Shown here one piece after another: positions 33,201 through 44,384 of a stretch of DNA of 64,000 bases; positions within the stretch are counted from its first letter, which is position 1; the number at the start of each line of letters is the position of its first letter. The notes beneath the pieces were generated by a model that saw only the letters and a list, made by a program, of their open reading frames with translations, was not told the DNA's origin and searched no databases. The DNA is from Vombatus ursinus. Taxonomy: Eukaryota; Chordata; Mammalia; Diprotodontia; Vombatidae. The DNA lies in contig NW_020954548.1 of assembly GCF_900497805.2 (NCBI RefSeq), positions 8,746,101 to 8,810,100 on the forward strand. The letters are read 5' to 3'. The translations under genes and the position numbers were made by a program.

Positions 33201-33280
33201 TTAGAGAATTTGTAGGGTTGGGAATGTTGTGTGGTTATCTAATAAATGATACTCTCCTTTATTTACTCTCCTTCTAGCCA
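30229..33280. other. Three-kilobase stretch without recognised genes or repeats
   Basis: A small L2-like scrap is possible near 31127-31220. Otherwise no repeat was recognised. Short minus-strand open stretches (30397-30579, 31367-31567, 32286-32477, 32529-32750) have no recognisable similarity. The interval is AT-rich and is the longest repeat-poor run in the window. Confidence 0.4.
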
Positions 33281-33284
33281 AACT

Positions 33285-34620
33285 GTTCTAGTTATTGTCT
33301 CCAAAAGATAACATTCCAATTCCCTTCTCTGTACTTTTGTGCTGGAATGCACTCCCAATTTACCTCTCCCTCTTAGGATCCCTATGATCCCTAGATACCT
33401 TCAAAAATTAGCTCAAGTGCCACATCCAACATGACAAGCCTGTGTTAGTCTTCTCAGAAGTTACTTTATATCTATTATATCTATCTATTTTGAATATGCA
33501 ATGATGGGAGTTCACCCTTATCCTAATTAATTACCTAAGACCCAGACAATTTTAACTGTATCAGTCAAAATAAACAAGGTATGAATATATCTTGAATCAA
33601 TTTAAAAGAATTACAGGGACTTTGAGTCATTGGGTAAGGACAGATGATGCCACATAGGCTATATCTTGTGAACGGCTGCAGACCAAGTTATGCCTCTTGG
33701 GGTAGATATGAAAACAAAAAGCTGATTCAAAATCAGTTGGTTAAGTTAGAGAAGACTTCAAATTTGGGAACTGATGATTCCAGATTCCTGAGAGAGAATT
33801 ACTCTTCAAGGGAAGAGAGATTTCCCCTCTCACCTTCCCCTTTGACCACATTACCAGAGAGACTGGGCTAGTAGGAAACAATGGTCCTGTTGATAATGGG
33901 GCGAGGTGTGTCAACAGCAAAGGAAAGGTATCTTGAGAAAAAGCAACTGAGTATTTAGAGACAGCATTAACTAGACTAGAACTCTGAGAAATTTGAAAGG
34001 TTGGAAGACCTGATGGTCCCACTGATGTCTGCAGCAGTGTCCACCAAAGCCTGTAGGAATGTTACTAGAACATCGGTAGCTGAGGTCTGAATATCTAGTC
34101 AATGGAGATGGTGGTGGTGATGGGGAGGAGAAAGAGGTACTCTTCCCTACCCCCACTTCTTTCAAGGACAATTTCCTCACTGTTGTTGCTCACCAATGGA
34201 TTTGACTGTCACTCAACCAACATGCTGCTGGAATCCAAGATTCCAAACTGACTTGCTTGGTTACACAAAGGCCCAGAAGAATATCTAGTTATTTTATCCA
34301 ATCTCAAGATACTTCCTGTTTGACATCATCTGCTTTTGTTTAATGACCCAAGATTCCAGTGATTCTTTGAAATTGATTGGGGATTTAGCCATATCTAGTT
34401 TCCTCTTGTTGATTGATTGATTCAGTTAGAAGGTATTTCATTCATTGGGAAAGGGTTAGAATGTTTCCATAATGTATTTTGTATTTAGGTCTCTGTGTAC
34501 ATGTTCTCCTTCCACTTCTATCCCAATAGAATGTAAATAAGTTCCTTGAGGGCAGGAATTGATTTGTTCATGTCTTTGTATTCCTGTACAAAAAGTATTT
34601 ATTTGCTGCTTTGTGAATGG
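33285..34620 (+). mobile_element. L2 LINE 3' end split by a ~1-kb unknown insert
   Basis: The left part (33285-33503) reads 'tgctggaatgcactcccaat' and 'taccttcaaaaattagctca'. It ends in 'ttttgaatatgcaatg'. The right part (about 34480-34620) resumes with 'agaatgtaaataagttcct' and 'tgagggcaggaattg'. Together they form a normal L2 3' end, with about 975 foreign bases between. Confidence 0.7.
33504..34478. mobile_element. Unclassified ~975-bp insert in L2
   Basis: This interval separates two halves of one L2 3' end, so it is probably an inserted element. It opens with ATGGGAG and closes near TTTCCAT, with AATG on both outer sides. These are tiny matches that may be chance. No coding domain, poly(A) tail or known family was recognised. 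A non-autonomous DNA transposon or a solo LTR are both possible. Confidence 0.45.
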
Positions 34621-34659
34621 ATCAACATTTTAGAGTCTATTAAGTAATCAAGGGTTTAA

Positions 34660-35270
34660 GATGTTTTTTCTTAAGTCTATCATATATAAGGCATTGTGTT
34701 GACTTTGTAAGGTATACATGATAACATAAGACATTGTACCTGATCTCTAGGAGTTTATGTTCTAGATTACACTAGTCAGTAGCAATGGCACATGCCCAAA
34801 TAATGAAAATGCAAGATAACATAAGATAAATTTCATATTAGTAGTATGGACAATGAAGTTCAGAAGAGGAAAAATAATTGCCTGTTGCTGAGGTGATTAG
34901 GAAAGGCTTCATGCAGAAGATAGAGCTTCATCTAGATCTTGAAGTAGGATTTCAGTAAGTGGAAATGGAAGGGCATGGATTTTAGGGAAAGGAAATATTT
35001 TTAGCAAAAGGCTAGATGTAAGAAAGTTCAAAGTATATTCAGTAGATGAGTTTGAGTAATCAGTGGTAAATAAGTCTGGTAATTTGTGGTTGGGGCAAGA
35101 TTATAGAAGACCTTGAATGCAAGATAAAGGAATTAGGACTTTTTCTGTAGGAAATGGAGAACCATTGAAAGTGTTTGAGCTAAGGATTGGCAATGATTTA
35201 AGATGATTAATTTGGAAATGCTGTGTACAGTGGTTTGAGGGGAAAGAGATTGGAGACAAGAGAAAAATTA
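34660..35270 (-). mobile_element. L2 LINE, older antisense copy
   Basis: The L2 order is preserved in antisense: 'ctctaggagtttatgttcta', 'gaaaggcttcatgcagaaga', 'agaagaccttgaatgcaag', 'gagaaccattgaaagtgttt'. It is more diverged than the 8-, 29- and 38-kb copies and lies head-on to the sense L2 ending at 34620. Confidence 0.7.
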
Positions 35271-35736
35271 TTGCACATTTCTGTCAAATCTTAAAGATAT
35301 CATAACTAGAATGTTGTCAAGACCAGAAAAGAAATTGTTAATTATACAACCTCTGTTTCTCTCAATATACCAAATGAGAGTGAGGGAAGAGAGTTTGAAT
35401 GGATTAATACAATTTTTAGAAAAATAACGACATGCATGACCTACTGATGGTAGGCTAACAATGTCAGTTCTAGGATATCTTTCATTATTAATATTAGTGT
35501 GATGGTGTATATTACTCTTGTTAGTATTTTTACACTCAAAGTGGCCTTGTCTCTAACTAGCTTTGTGGGCTTGGTGACTTAATCTCTTTAGTGTTCAGTT
35601 CTTCATCTATATCATCAGAGGACAAGATTGTTTTGTGCATTGCAGGAAAGGGAGGCTTAATAAATGTTTGTTGAATGAGATCTTTAAGGTTTCATCCAAC
35701 TCCTTTAAAATTCTAAATATATATGTTCTTAGAGAT

Positions 35737-36235
35737 TCCATGAGAATGGGATCACAGATTTAGAGTTAGCTCAAAGGGACATTAAAGATCTTCTAGTCTA
35801 ACTCCTTCATTTTACAGATGAGGAAGCTAGATGGTGCTGTGGGTAGAGTGGGACCCAGAGTCAGGAAGACCTGAGTGCAAATCCTGCCTCAGATACTTAA
35901 TAGCTATGTGACCTTGGGAAAGTCACTTAATCTCTGTTTGATTCAGTTTCCTTAACTGTAAAATGGGATAACAGCACTTACCTCTCAGCGTTGTTGCAAG
36001 GATCAGATGACACAATATGTGCCTGGCACATAGTAGATACTATATAAATGCTAGTGATGATGATGATATTGATGATGGTGTTGTTGTTGTTGTTGATGAT
36101 GATGAAAGTAAAGCCCAAAGGGTGATGTTACATACCCAAGGTCACACAGGTTGAAAGAGATAGAGTTAGGTCTTGAACACATGTTCTCTGATGCCAAGTC
36201 TAATGCTTTTCTCACTTTCCCACATTTGGGAGGAA
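35737..36235 (-). mobile_element. MIR3-type SINE split by a THER-type SINE
   Basis: The left part 'atcacagatttagagttagc', 'cttctagtctaactcc', 'cattttacagatgagga' and the right part (36105 onward) 'catacccaaggtcacacagg', 'cttgaacacatgttctctga' are one antisense SINE with a CR1-like tail. The THER-type SINE and its trinucleotide tail occupy 35826-36105. Confidence 0.75.
35826..36105 (+). mobile_element. THER-type CORE-SINE with GAT/GTT trinucleotide tail
   Basis: The head 'gctagatggtgctgtgggta', 'atgtgaccttgggaaagtc', 'cgttgttgcaaggatcagat' and 'cctggcacatagtagatact' are present. An expanded (GAT)n/(GTT)n tail follows at about 36056-36103. Outer SINE sequence resumes after it. Confidence 0.88.
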
Positions 36236-37279
36236 CTTATCATTTGAGCTGGAGTAGGGTCCAATGTGAGATGTCAGGAAGATGAAGCTAAAAGTACATG
36301 TATGATTGAAGAAGACCAAAACAATTACAAGGAGAATGGAAGAGTTTTACACGTGTATATATACATATCTACACACAATTTTTGATTTTTTTGCCAGTGG
36401 GTTATCTGTATCACTCTTTACATTAGCCCTTGTTGACGAGGTTCAGGTTTGCTTTCTGAACTTCTTGGAAATTATGAGCATTTTTGCTTACTCTTACTCA
36501 AATGCAGCGTTCAGCCCAACAAGAGATGGGAATGAAGGAAACTTGAGATTCCTTTCCCACATTCAAGCACTGATAAAGAAATTGGTTGATTGCTTCTCCA
36601 CCCTTTAGGGAAAATGTGAATCAGAGAGCAAGTACAGAGAGAAGGCTGGTGGCTTGCATAACCGAGAGGTGATATAACCCAACTCTAATATACAATATAT
36701 AATGGGGAACAAGAAGTCACTGCAGGGACAGAATGATGAATCATAAAAACCTTCCAACTACTCTTAAGTTGAATATGCATAATGATATTCATTAATTTGT
36801 AAGTGGTGTGGCTTTTCAGATAACCGAACACATTCTAGACTCATTCCAGATACAACTGTAATTCAGGCTAAACTACATTAGCTCAAGCCTGAATTCATCT
36901 GCATCAAGTTAATATGAACGTTAGCTGACTAATCTCACCATTGAGATGAAGACTAAATTCATCTAGGGAAAGTATATGTTTCAAATCTTGACCTGAATTC
37001 ATTAAATTCTAAGTTCTGGAACAAATGATAGACATTGAGCAAGTGTGGTGCCTTGCATCAAATATATATTCAATTAATGTTTATGGAGGGGCTGATATAT
37101 TTCTGTGGAAAGAGAAGAAGATTTGGAGTCAGAATGTCCATATTTAAATCCTGGCTAAGTTATTCATTACCTTTGTAACCTTAAACAAGTCACAACCTCA
37201 GTGGAAATCTGTTTCTTCCCATGCTCAAAGTATGACTAATAGACAAGATGAATGGAGGGAGTAAAATTTGAGGAGTAAA
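36236..37279. other. Mostly unclassified; one SINE-like scrap
   Basis: Bases 36650-37080 are non-repetitive and contain three near-copies of an AATTCAT word ('gcctgaattcatct', 'ctaaattcatct', 'cctgaattcatt'). A SINE-like scrap lies at about 37105-37230. The 100-codon open stretch at 36306-36608 resembles nothing I know. A short tandem GAGGGAGTAAAAATT-like repeat is at 37256-37296. Confidence 0.4.
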
Positions 37280-37453
37280 AATTTGAGGGAGTAAAAAATA
37301 TCACAGAGACTTGGTGAGATAGGACTCCTGGTATGTGAATCTGGAAGGCTGTACCTTATTCAAAATAAATAGGGGAGGTAGGAGCAGAGTAGCATTGCAT
37401 ATAAGAAGATATTCTCAGGTGAGGAAAATTACGAGTGAGAATAGGGAAGAATA

Positions 37454-37777
37454 GTGGAAAGAGTTCGGAAGAAGATAAATGAAGGCAGAAATGGAAGTAA
37501 TATTGTTTTAGGAATGTACTACAGGACACATGAACAGAAAGAAAAGATAGATGAGTTCAGGAAACTGATGCCTGACATATTTGGCATGTTATCACCTAGA
37601 ATCACGCCACTTAACATTTCTGGACTCTGCTGGAGTTCTCTTTCTGTCCCAAGCAGAGCAACCAATAATTTCTTAGCTTACCTTAATGATTATTTAATCT
37701 TTCAAAAGTTGGAGGAAACAGTAAGGGAAAAATACTATTCTAGATCTGTTTCTTATCAACAAGAAGGAACTGTTTGA
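37454..37777 (+). pseudogene. CR1/L3 endonuclease domain fragment
   Basis: A 107-codon open stretch reads IVLGMYYRTHEQKEKIDEF, then GLCWSSLSVPSRATNNFLAY, then FQKLEETVREKYYSRSV. This follows the CR1/L3 endonuclease plan 'GVYYRPPxQxE', 'DICW', 'S.....FL.CL.DNFL.Q..EEPTR'. The conserved GDFN motif is not recognisable in its expected place. It is a fossil LINE domain, not a host gene. Confidence 0.75.
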
Positions 37778-38123
37778 TAAAGGAAAAATGATGGGAACCT
37801 TGAAGGGAAATCAATTAATAAACATCAAATGACCACTTGATCTTGGAATTTGTGATCAAGAACCAAAGGAAAGCAAGGCATAGTCTGATGCATTCTAGAT
37901 TTGGGGAAAACAGATTCATAAAGGTTCAGAGAAAAGATAGGATTCCATGAACAGGATTACACAGGAGAAGTCAGCATAAGGTGAAGGGAAGTTCAAGGAG
38001 TAACATTCTGAAGGCAGGAACTGAAAGAATTATTTCAATGAGGGAAAGAGGGTGAGAGTTGTGTAATGATAACTATATGGATCCACAGAGAACTCATCAA
38101 CTGAGTTAGATTTTGATATGTCA

Positions 38124-38830
38124 GTTAGTCAATAAGCATTTATTAAGAGCTTTCTATGTGCCAAGCACTGTGCTAAGCACTGGGGATACCAAGAAAAGTA
38201 AAATATAGTCTCTGCCCTCACATAGCTCATGATCAAATGGTGGAGACAGCAAGCAAATGAATATGTACAAACAAGCTATATCTAAGATAAATAGGAAACA
38301 ATTAAGAGAGGGAAGGTGCTAGGATTAAGAAGGATTTGGGAAGGTTTCCTGTAGAATGTTGGATTTTAGCTGGGATTTAAAGAAAACCAGGGAAGTCTGG
38401 AAATGGAGACGAGGATGGAGAGCATTCCAAGCATGAAGGAAATCCAGGGAACATGCCTGGAGATAAGAGATGAAGTATTTTGTTTGTGGAACAGTTAGGG
38501 GGCCAGTATTGAAGAGTACATGGGGTGGATAAGATGTAAGAAGACTAGAAAGGTTGGAGGAGGCAGGCTAGGTTATAAAAGGCTTTAAATGCCAAAGAGA
38601 GGATTTTGTATTTGATACTGGAGGTGATAAAGACCTGTTGGAGTCATGAGGTGATGAAGATGCTGGTAGAGAGAAAGGAGGAGAAAAGGGAGTGTAGTCA
38701 AGGGTGAAATTGACAGGCATTGGCAATAGATTGGATATGGGAGGGGTAAGTGATAAGGAAGAGTTGAATATGACAAAGATGATATACACAGAAGATAGAA
38801 ACAAAGACAGGGGAGGGAGCATGAATGCAA
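38124..38830 (-). mobile_element. L2 LINE inserted in the CR1 LINE
   Basis: The antisense L2 starts with 'taagcatttattaagagctt' and 'gtgccaagcactgtgctaag'. It continues through 'ctgccctcacatagctcatg' and 'aggtttcctgtagaatgttg' to ORF2 coding near 38600-38830 with an internal deletion. Its 3' terminus is intact on the left, as expected for a 5'-truncated LINE insertion. Confidence 0.85.
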
Positions 38831-39237
38831 AAATTATATTGTCAAGAAGGCTAAAGCACAGAATGAGCTTAGCCTAGGGAGGAATAGTAATTCCAAGTAC
38901 AATAAAAATATTAAAGACTATTTAGCTGACAAATGAAAGCTCAAAGAAGGCCTGCTTGGGGTCAATAGAATGATAATAATGGATGATGGAGAGAAAGGAA
39001 AAAAACTAATCAAATCCCACTTTACTTTTTTTTCTTCTGCAAAGCAGAGGATTGTAAAAAAATGGAACAAAAGTGGTTAATGGAGACTTCAAATCCATTA
39101 TAATCAAGGAAATAGAGAACACTTAGAGTGCTCAGTAAGTCCAAATCCCCAGTCCCAGATTAGGTATATAGTCAGGTGCTCAACAAAACAAAACGGGATA
39201 TTATATATGATTGCTGGACCACTGTCAGTGGTGAATA

Positions 39238-39796
39238 GTGGCTGTTGTTTTCAAAGAGGACCAAAATGACATCACTATGGTAAAATGGTATGGGTGATGT
39301 CTTTTGATTTGTGCATAAATTAGAATTAAGTGAGGCAGTTGCATGAAGTTGTCAGCTTCACTCTCTCTTCCAGAGTCGTCAGAGTCCAGTGGTAGGACAG
39401 AGCCAAGATGACTAGTGATGGCTCGGGATGCAACAGATGACCTTGGCATCTTTGATGTCTAAATAAACTCTAAGCACTCCAAAGCTCCTGCTTCACTTAC
39501 CCTCATATCCTTTGTAACAGATTGTTCTCATCTGTCCATTCTACCAGGGGAAGTCTTCACAGGCTTGGTGTAGACACTCACTGACAGATCTGTGACCCCT
39601 TGGTTACCCTCAATCTGGTTTGGCCCAGCTGCCAAAATGGTTTACCAGGGTGTGACCACTGTGCATGCTACAGCTTCTTGGAATCATGGGTGAAATTCAG
39701 GTGGATTGGGTGGACACCAAAGGTAGAAAGCAGCCCTGAAAAGGGCTCATCAGCCCTCACACCAGAGGGTCTTCCCTGAACACACCCTATACCCCT
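39238..39796 (-). mobile_element. (CAA)n-tailed retroposon, RTE-tail family, long copy
   Basis: The target-site duplication is AGTGGTGAATA (39227-39237) and AGTGGAGAATA (39797-39807), with 10 of 11 bases matching. The left edge is the reversed tail 'ggctgttgttttcaaagag'. The body includes 'cttggcatctttgatgtcta', 'ctacagcttcttggaatcat' and 'gaaaagggctcatcag'. It is 559 bp long, with no coding frame recognised, and is mobilised in trans in my reading. Confidence 0.85.
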
Positions 39797-40638
39797 AGTG
39801 GAGAATAAGAGAGGTATCAGAAGACTAGAGAAGAGTAAATGTTATCTTACTTTAAAGAAAAGGGAAAAGAAAGGATTTGCACATCAGACCAATGTTTTAA
39901 CTTTGTTTTTTTGCATCTTCTAGAAATAAATGGTTAGAAAAGAAAACATCAAGAATAATTCTTCCATTCTCCCTCCCTCCTTCTCTTCTGTTCCTTTCCC
40001 TTCTCTTTATTAAATTTTTATTTAAAAAACTTTATTAAAGTTTTGGGTGTCATATTTTAGGAAGGAAATTTATAAGCAAGAGAGCATGCAAAGAAAGGTG
40101 ACCAGGATTGTGAAGGGTCTGAACATCTTGCTGAATGAGGATTGGCTTGATGGAAATAGGCATGTTTAGGCTGGAAAAGAGACTTAGGGGGTCATGAATG
40201 CTGTCTTCAAGTATTTGAAGGGTTGTCAAATGGAAGAGAGATTAGACTTGTTCTACTTGGTCCCAGAGGGAAGGTGTACGAATAATGGGTGGAAGTTTCA
40301 GAGAGGAAAATTTAGGATTGATGTTGGGAAAAACTTAACTGATAATTAGAGCTGTTCAAAAGCTCTGCGTTGGAGGCTCTAAGTACTCTTGCTACAGATC
40401 TTCAAGACATGACTGGATAACTACTTGGGTTGGTGTAGAGAGGATTATTGTTCAGGTACAGGTTGAAATAAATAGTCTTTGAAGGTGCCTTCAAAATTAT
40501 GAGACATTGTGATTGTATGATTTTCTGATCCATAATATGAAGGGATTTGGTTAGATCATCTTTAAGGTTTGTTTCAGCTTTAAATTCTATGATTTGATGT
40601 GATTCAATGAATGTAGTTGATGCTAGAATCAGATTCAA

Positions 40639-40640
<2 letters not shown>

Positions 40641-40680
<40 letters not shown>
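40641..40680. repeat. (CA)n microsatellite
   Basis: A pure CA run of about 40 bases, just downstream of the CR1 3' end. Confidence 0.97.
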
Positions 40681-40683
<3 letters not shown>

Positions 40684-40689
40684 TCATGC

Positions 40690-42004
40690 ACAGAATGCAT
40701 GTAAGCTGTGGTCTTTGGTCGGTATTACCATTAAGTGTGTGTGATCATTGGTTCTTTCCACACTGCACACAAATGAATGACTGTCCTTTGGCTTACTTCT
40801 GTAGCCAGCTTTTGAGGGTATGTTACTATTTCCAGGTCTGCCTTTTTGCTCTTTACTCAAAATGAACCACAGTGCCTTTATGATTGCTGAGTGCCATGTT
40901 GTCCTTGTTTCAAGTTACATTTTAGATGCATCCTTATGGCACTTCTTTGGCACAGCCTGCTTGTCATCACTCCATTCCAGCTCACTGCTGCAATTCTTTG
41001 GGTCTCTGGCTCTAATCTATTCCCTGCACATGCTCAGTGCAGCAGATCTATGATGGCAAGTTGTCTGAATTCCAGGGCCTCATTGTTAGCAACGCTTTTT
41101 TGACACTTAATGTGAAGTTTGACTCACAAGGAACATAATGTGATGTCTGGCAGGTCCAAACCTCACAGCCAAGAAGAAGGTGGTGGGCACATTCTGTGGA
41201 CCAGTACTGTTTGGCAACACAGGATGTCTTCCTTTTATCTTATAGTGGTGTAAAATTATGAAAAAAATCCCTTGAAACATTATTTTAAATTTATTTTTGT
41301 TCAAAAATACATACATACATACGTACACATATATATGTAGATATCTATATATATCTATATATAATAACACCCTGGGAAGGGGTAGCTTGGGGGTATTGAG
41401 TAAAAAATTACACAAATAGGCTGATGTTTCACCATCACCACGACTGAGAATTACTGCAATAGACCTTAACTTTGACCTTGAACTAGATCTCACTTTGCTT
41501 TCAGTTTGTTTCTCAAAATGATGTTCATTTTGTTTTGTGTTGGTGGTAGGTGGAGAAAAAAAGGTTGTTTTCTTTGAGATGTAGACTTCTATTAGTTATT
41601 TTTTCTATACCTGAGAGTGTCCTTAAAGATACCTTAGAAACTTTAGCTACTGCAGAATGATAAGGACATTTTCTTGGGGCATCACTAATTTAAAGCAAGG
41701 AATGTCTGTGTCCCAGTGCTTGTTTGGGCATATTTCTGAATTCAATTCAAGATAACTTACCTAGAAAGTTAAATGATTTGTGTTCTGGTTGATTTAATAG
41801 CTATTTCTTTTGGTTTTCCTCAACACTATCCTGTTCTGTTCTTGGTTACTATCAAGACATTTCAGATCAATTGAATTACTTAAATTTTTTTCTTCAAATA
41901 TCAATAATCTTTACAAAATTACCAATCAAATCAATAAAAAAATATGAAATTAAACAACAAAGTATATCTTATACAAGTAAAAATATATTAACTGTACTAA
42001 AGTA
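40690..42004. other. Unclassified block and AT microsatellites
   Basis: Bases 40690-41220 are slightly GC-richer and have overlapping open stretches on the plus strand (40820-41103) with no recognisable protein. A decayed LINE is possible but not shown. Alternating ATAC and TATC repeats lie at 41305-41365. The remainder to 42004 has no recognised feature. Confidence 0.35.
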
Positions 42005-42112
42005 AGTCATGAAAGTCTCTAGGCCTTAGTTTTTTCCTTTGTAAAATGTGGCAGTTTAACTTGATGACGTTTTATGTCTTTTCTAACTCCAAATATATGA
42101 TCCTGCTAGCTT
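42005..42112 (+). mobile_element. MIR3-type SINE remnant
   Basis: 'tctctaggccttagtttttt' with 'cctttgtaaaatgtgg' and 'tttctaactccaaatatatg' follow the 3' half of the MIR3-type SINE. Confidence 0.55.
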
Positions 42113-42114
42113 AT

Positions 42115-43470
42115 TTGCTTTCTATTTCCTTCCCATCTTTTTTTCCTTCTGTTTACTTACAATTTTTTTGTTATTTTCTATTGTTTTATTAGTATATGTG
42201 TTGTTCTTTTTAATACTGTTTGTTTCATTAAATATTTCCCAATTGCATTAAAATTAACATTAATTTAAAATATATATTGTTCTGATTTCTTTTCTCTTTA
42301 TTTTTATAATTTTTTTCTGTATTTCTTTGAATTCTTCATATTTGTCATGTATATGGCACAATGATATTCCATTACTTCTATATATTGCATTATATTACTT
42401 CTGTATACTATACTTTACTTAGCAATTCACCAATTGATGGACATATAAATTGTTTCCAGTTTTTTCATGATTTCAAACAAAGTTCATGTTTTCTGTTCTT
42501 TTTTTAAACAGATTTTTCTTCAAAAAAAGTTCACCAATTTCATAATCAAAGTAATAGTGCAATCGCATACCTGATTCCTTACAAGTCTTGTCATCGCTGA
42601 ATTTTGTTTTTAGCTGTCTTTGCAATTTCATGGCTGTAAGATAGTAATTCAAAGTTGTTTTATTTTGTATTTTTCTGGTTGTTAGAGAGTTTAAGAAATT
42701 TTTTAGATTATTAAAATTTTTTTTGTTACTCCCTTTGAAAATTGCCTGTTCACATTCTTTTAACCAATTATTACAATTATCTAATTCTTTTAAACTTGAT
42801 ATATTGTTTTTTTCTCTCAGATTACTTAAGAAAAATATTTTTTCCCATTTGTTTTGTTTTTCCTTTTTATTTTGGATCATTGATTTTTGTTGTGCAAAAT
42901 TTCTTTATTTTCATATCATCAAATATATTTATCTTGTCTTTAATAGTTTCTTCCTTTTTTGGTAGGTAAGAATATTCTCTTCTTAATAAGTGAGCTACAC
43001 CTGAGTCATTGATCCAATTGGAATATTTTTGGGGGGTGGGCTAGGCAATAAGGTTAAGTGACTTGCCCAACATCACACAGCTAGTAAGTGTCAAGTGTCT
43101 GAGGTCGGATTTGAACTCAGGTCCTCCTAACGTCAGGGCCAGTGTGCTATCCATTGCACCACCTAACTGCCCCCCACTTGGAATTTATTTTACAGCATAT
43201 AGTGTGAACTGTGGATCTACTATATTTTCCCCACACCACATATATTTTCCCAATAATTTTTATTGAAAAATGATTGTTTCCCCAATGTTTTACATTCTTG
43301 AGTTTATCAAACACCAATTTATTTTGAACAATTAATTCTAATTCTAGATTCTTTGTTCTGAACCATTGTTCTATTTTTCTACTTTTTAAATGGAATAACA
43401 GATTCCCTTTAATGATTCATTCTTTATATTGACATTTTGAGATTTGGTGGGGGTAAATAATGATTTTTTT
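42115..43470 (-). mobile_element. L1 LINE, ORF2 C-terminus and 3' UTR (old copy)
   Basis: The minus strand carries a 135-codon open stretch (42880-42473) with NWLKECEQ, then IQNKTTLNYYLTAMKLQRQ. These match the L1 ORF2 C-terminal 'MQIKTTLRYHLTPVRM' region with strong divergence. The plus strand also shows the L1 antisense landmarks 'caattgatggacatataaat' near 42433 and a 'tttattgaaaaatgattgt' block near 43258. A short SINE interrupts it at 43027-43177. Confidence 0.7.
43027..43177 (-). mobile_element. Short tRNA-like SINE
   Basis: The antisense copy has 'aggttaagtgacttgcccaa', 'cacacagctagtaagtgtc', 'tgaactcaggtcctcc', 'gctatccattgcaccaccta'. It is the compact marsupial SINE type also seen at 55.04 and 55.67 kb, and it is well preserved. 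Confidence 0.9.
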
Positions 43471-43733
43471 AAAAAAAATATTTCTCCTTGATATACTTCT
43501 TGTCTATTTCTTTTCCAGTATTAAGTGTATTATTTTAGAATCTAATGTACAAAAAATGTGTTATTATTTTGATCATTACAATAACAACCTATAAATTATC
43601 TATAAATTAATTTTAGAACTATGTATTTATTTTATTAGCTCAATCTAGCTATGATAGTGGTCTATCTTTCTAGTCAGTGCCCAGATATTTGATACATTCT
43701 GTTATTGTTTCAAATGATACTTTTTTTCTGTCC

Positions 43734-43736
<3 letters not shown>

Positions 43737-43777
<41 letters not shown>
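43737..43777. repeat. (TG)n microsatellite
   Basis: A pure TG run of about 40 bases within AT-rich, possibly L1-derived sequence (43470-44380) that I could not classify. Confidence 0.97.
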
Positions 43778-43778
<1 letters not shown>

Positions 43779-44384
43779 GATAGTGTTATATATAAAAGTA
43801 AATTATTTTTTTCTGGATTTTCGGAAAAGATAGAAATTTAAACTTCTTTGCCAATGTTTGCTACATTAATTTCATCTTTGACTTAGGTTTTTAAATGTTA
43901 GCTATACTTGTAGTTGCTTACTATAGCCAAGATTTAAAAAGCAAAGTCAAAATAGTAGTTATATCAGAGGACGTTCTGATTTTAGATCCATTTTTAGTGG
44001 AAATACCTTTTATGTTTCTCTACTACATACCATATAGTAATGCCATGAAGTATTATTTGGTTTCAAATTAAAAAAAGATAATGATAAATCCTTTTATATT
44101 TTAAATTTTTAAAATTATATTTCAAATTACTATCTTTTAATTACATTTTTTCCCACTAATGAAACTACATTGGATGTTATAGTTTGTTTAAGGACTTTTC
44201 TGTATCCAGTCTCTTATTTCAGTTGTTTTTGTAGATAGTCAAGGTTTCAATTTTTTACAAGTCAATTTTAATATTGGGATGTCATGGTATCTCTGGAATG
44301 TTCTTATCCTCTTGGTTCTGCTTGATTGATTTGTGGAGGAATCTGACATGTATTGATGGAGAATGTTATTTAATTGTGGTATAA

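Larger units (their letters stand above)
37280..40515 (+). mobile_element. CR1/L3-type LINE, interrupted by L2 and a (CAA)n retroposon
   Basis: Four blocks in correct order make one CR1/L3 LINE. (1) Endonuclease, 37280-38123, with an ITETW-like start. (2) An inter-domain block at 38831-39237, ending 'ctggaccactgtcagtg' (like IAEPLSxI). (3) The reverse transcriptase start at 39808-39950 ('gactagagaagagtaaatg', like DWKRANV). (4) The 3' end at 40035-40515 ('catattttaggaagga', 'caagtatttgaagggttgtc', 'gaaggtgccttcaaaattat'). It ends with ATTGTGATTGTATGA, the CR1-type terminal repeat. Most of the reverse transcriptase is deleted. An L2 (38124-38830) and a retroposon (39238-39796) lie inside. Confidence 0.75.

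Noticed and set aside
36306-36608. 100-codon plus-strand open stretch
   Set aside because: No similarity to a known protein, no initiation or splice context, and it is within the length expected by chance over 64 kb.
37259-37296. Short tandem GAGGGAGTAAAAATTT-like units considered as a CRISPR-like or satellite array
   Set aside because: Only about three imperfect units without spacers, in a mammalian genome. It is a local slippage repeat.
40690-41220. Possible processed pseudogene or LINE piece
   Set aside because: The composition and overlapping open stretches were suggestive, but I could not align the translation to any protein family or find ends, so it is left unclassified.
43027-43177. 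tRNA gene candidates from A/B-box-like sequence in SINE heads here and elsewhere
   Set aside because: All such matches continue into SINE bodies and lack a complete cloverleaf, so they are SINE heads and not tRNA genes.
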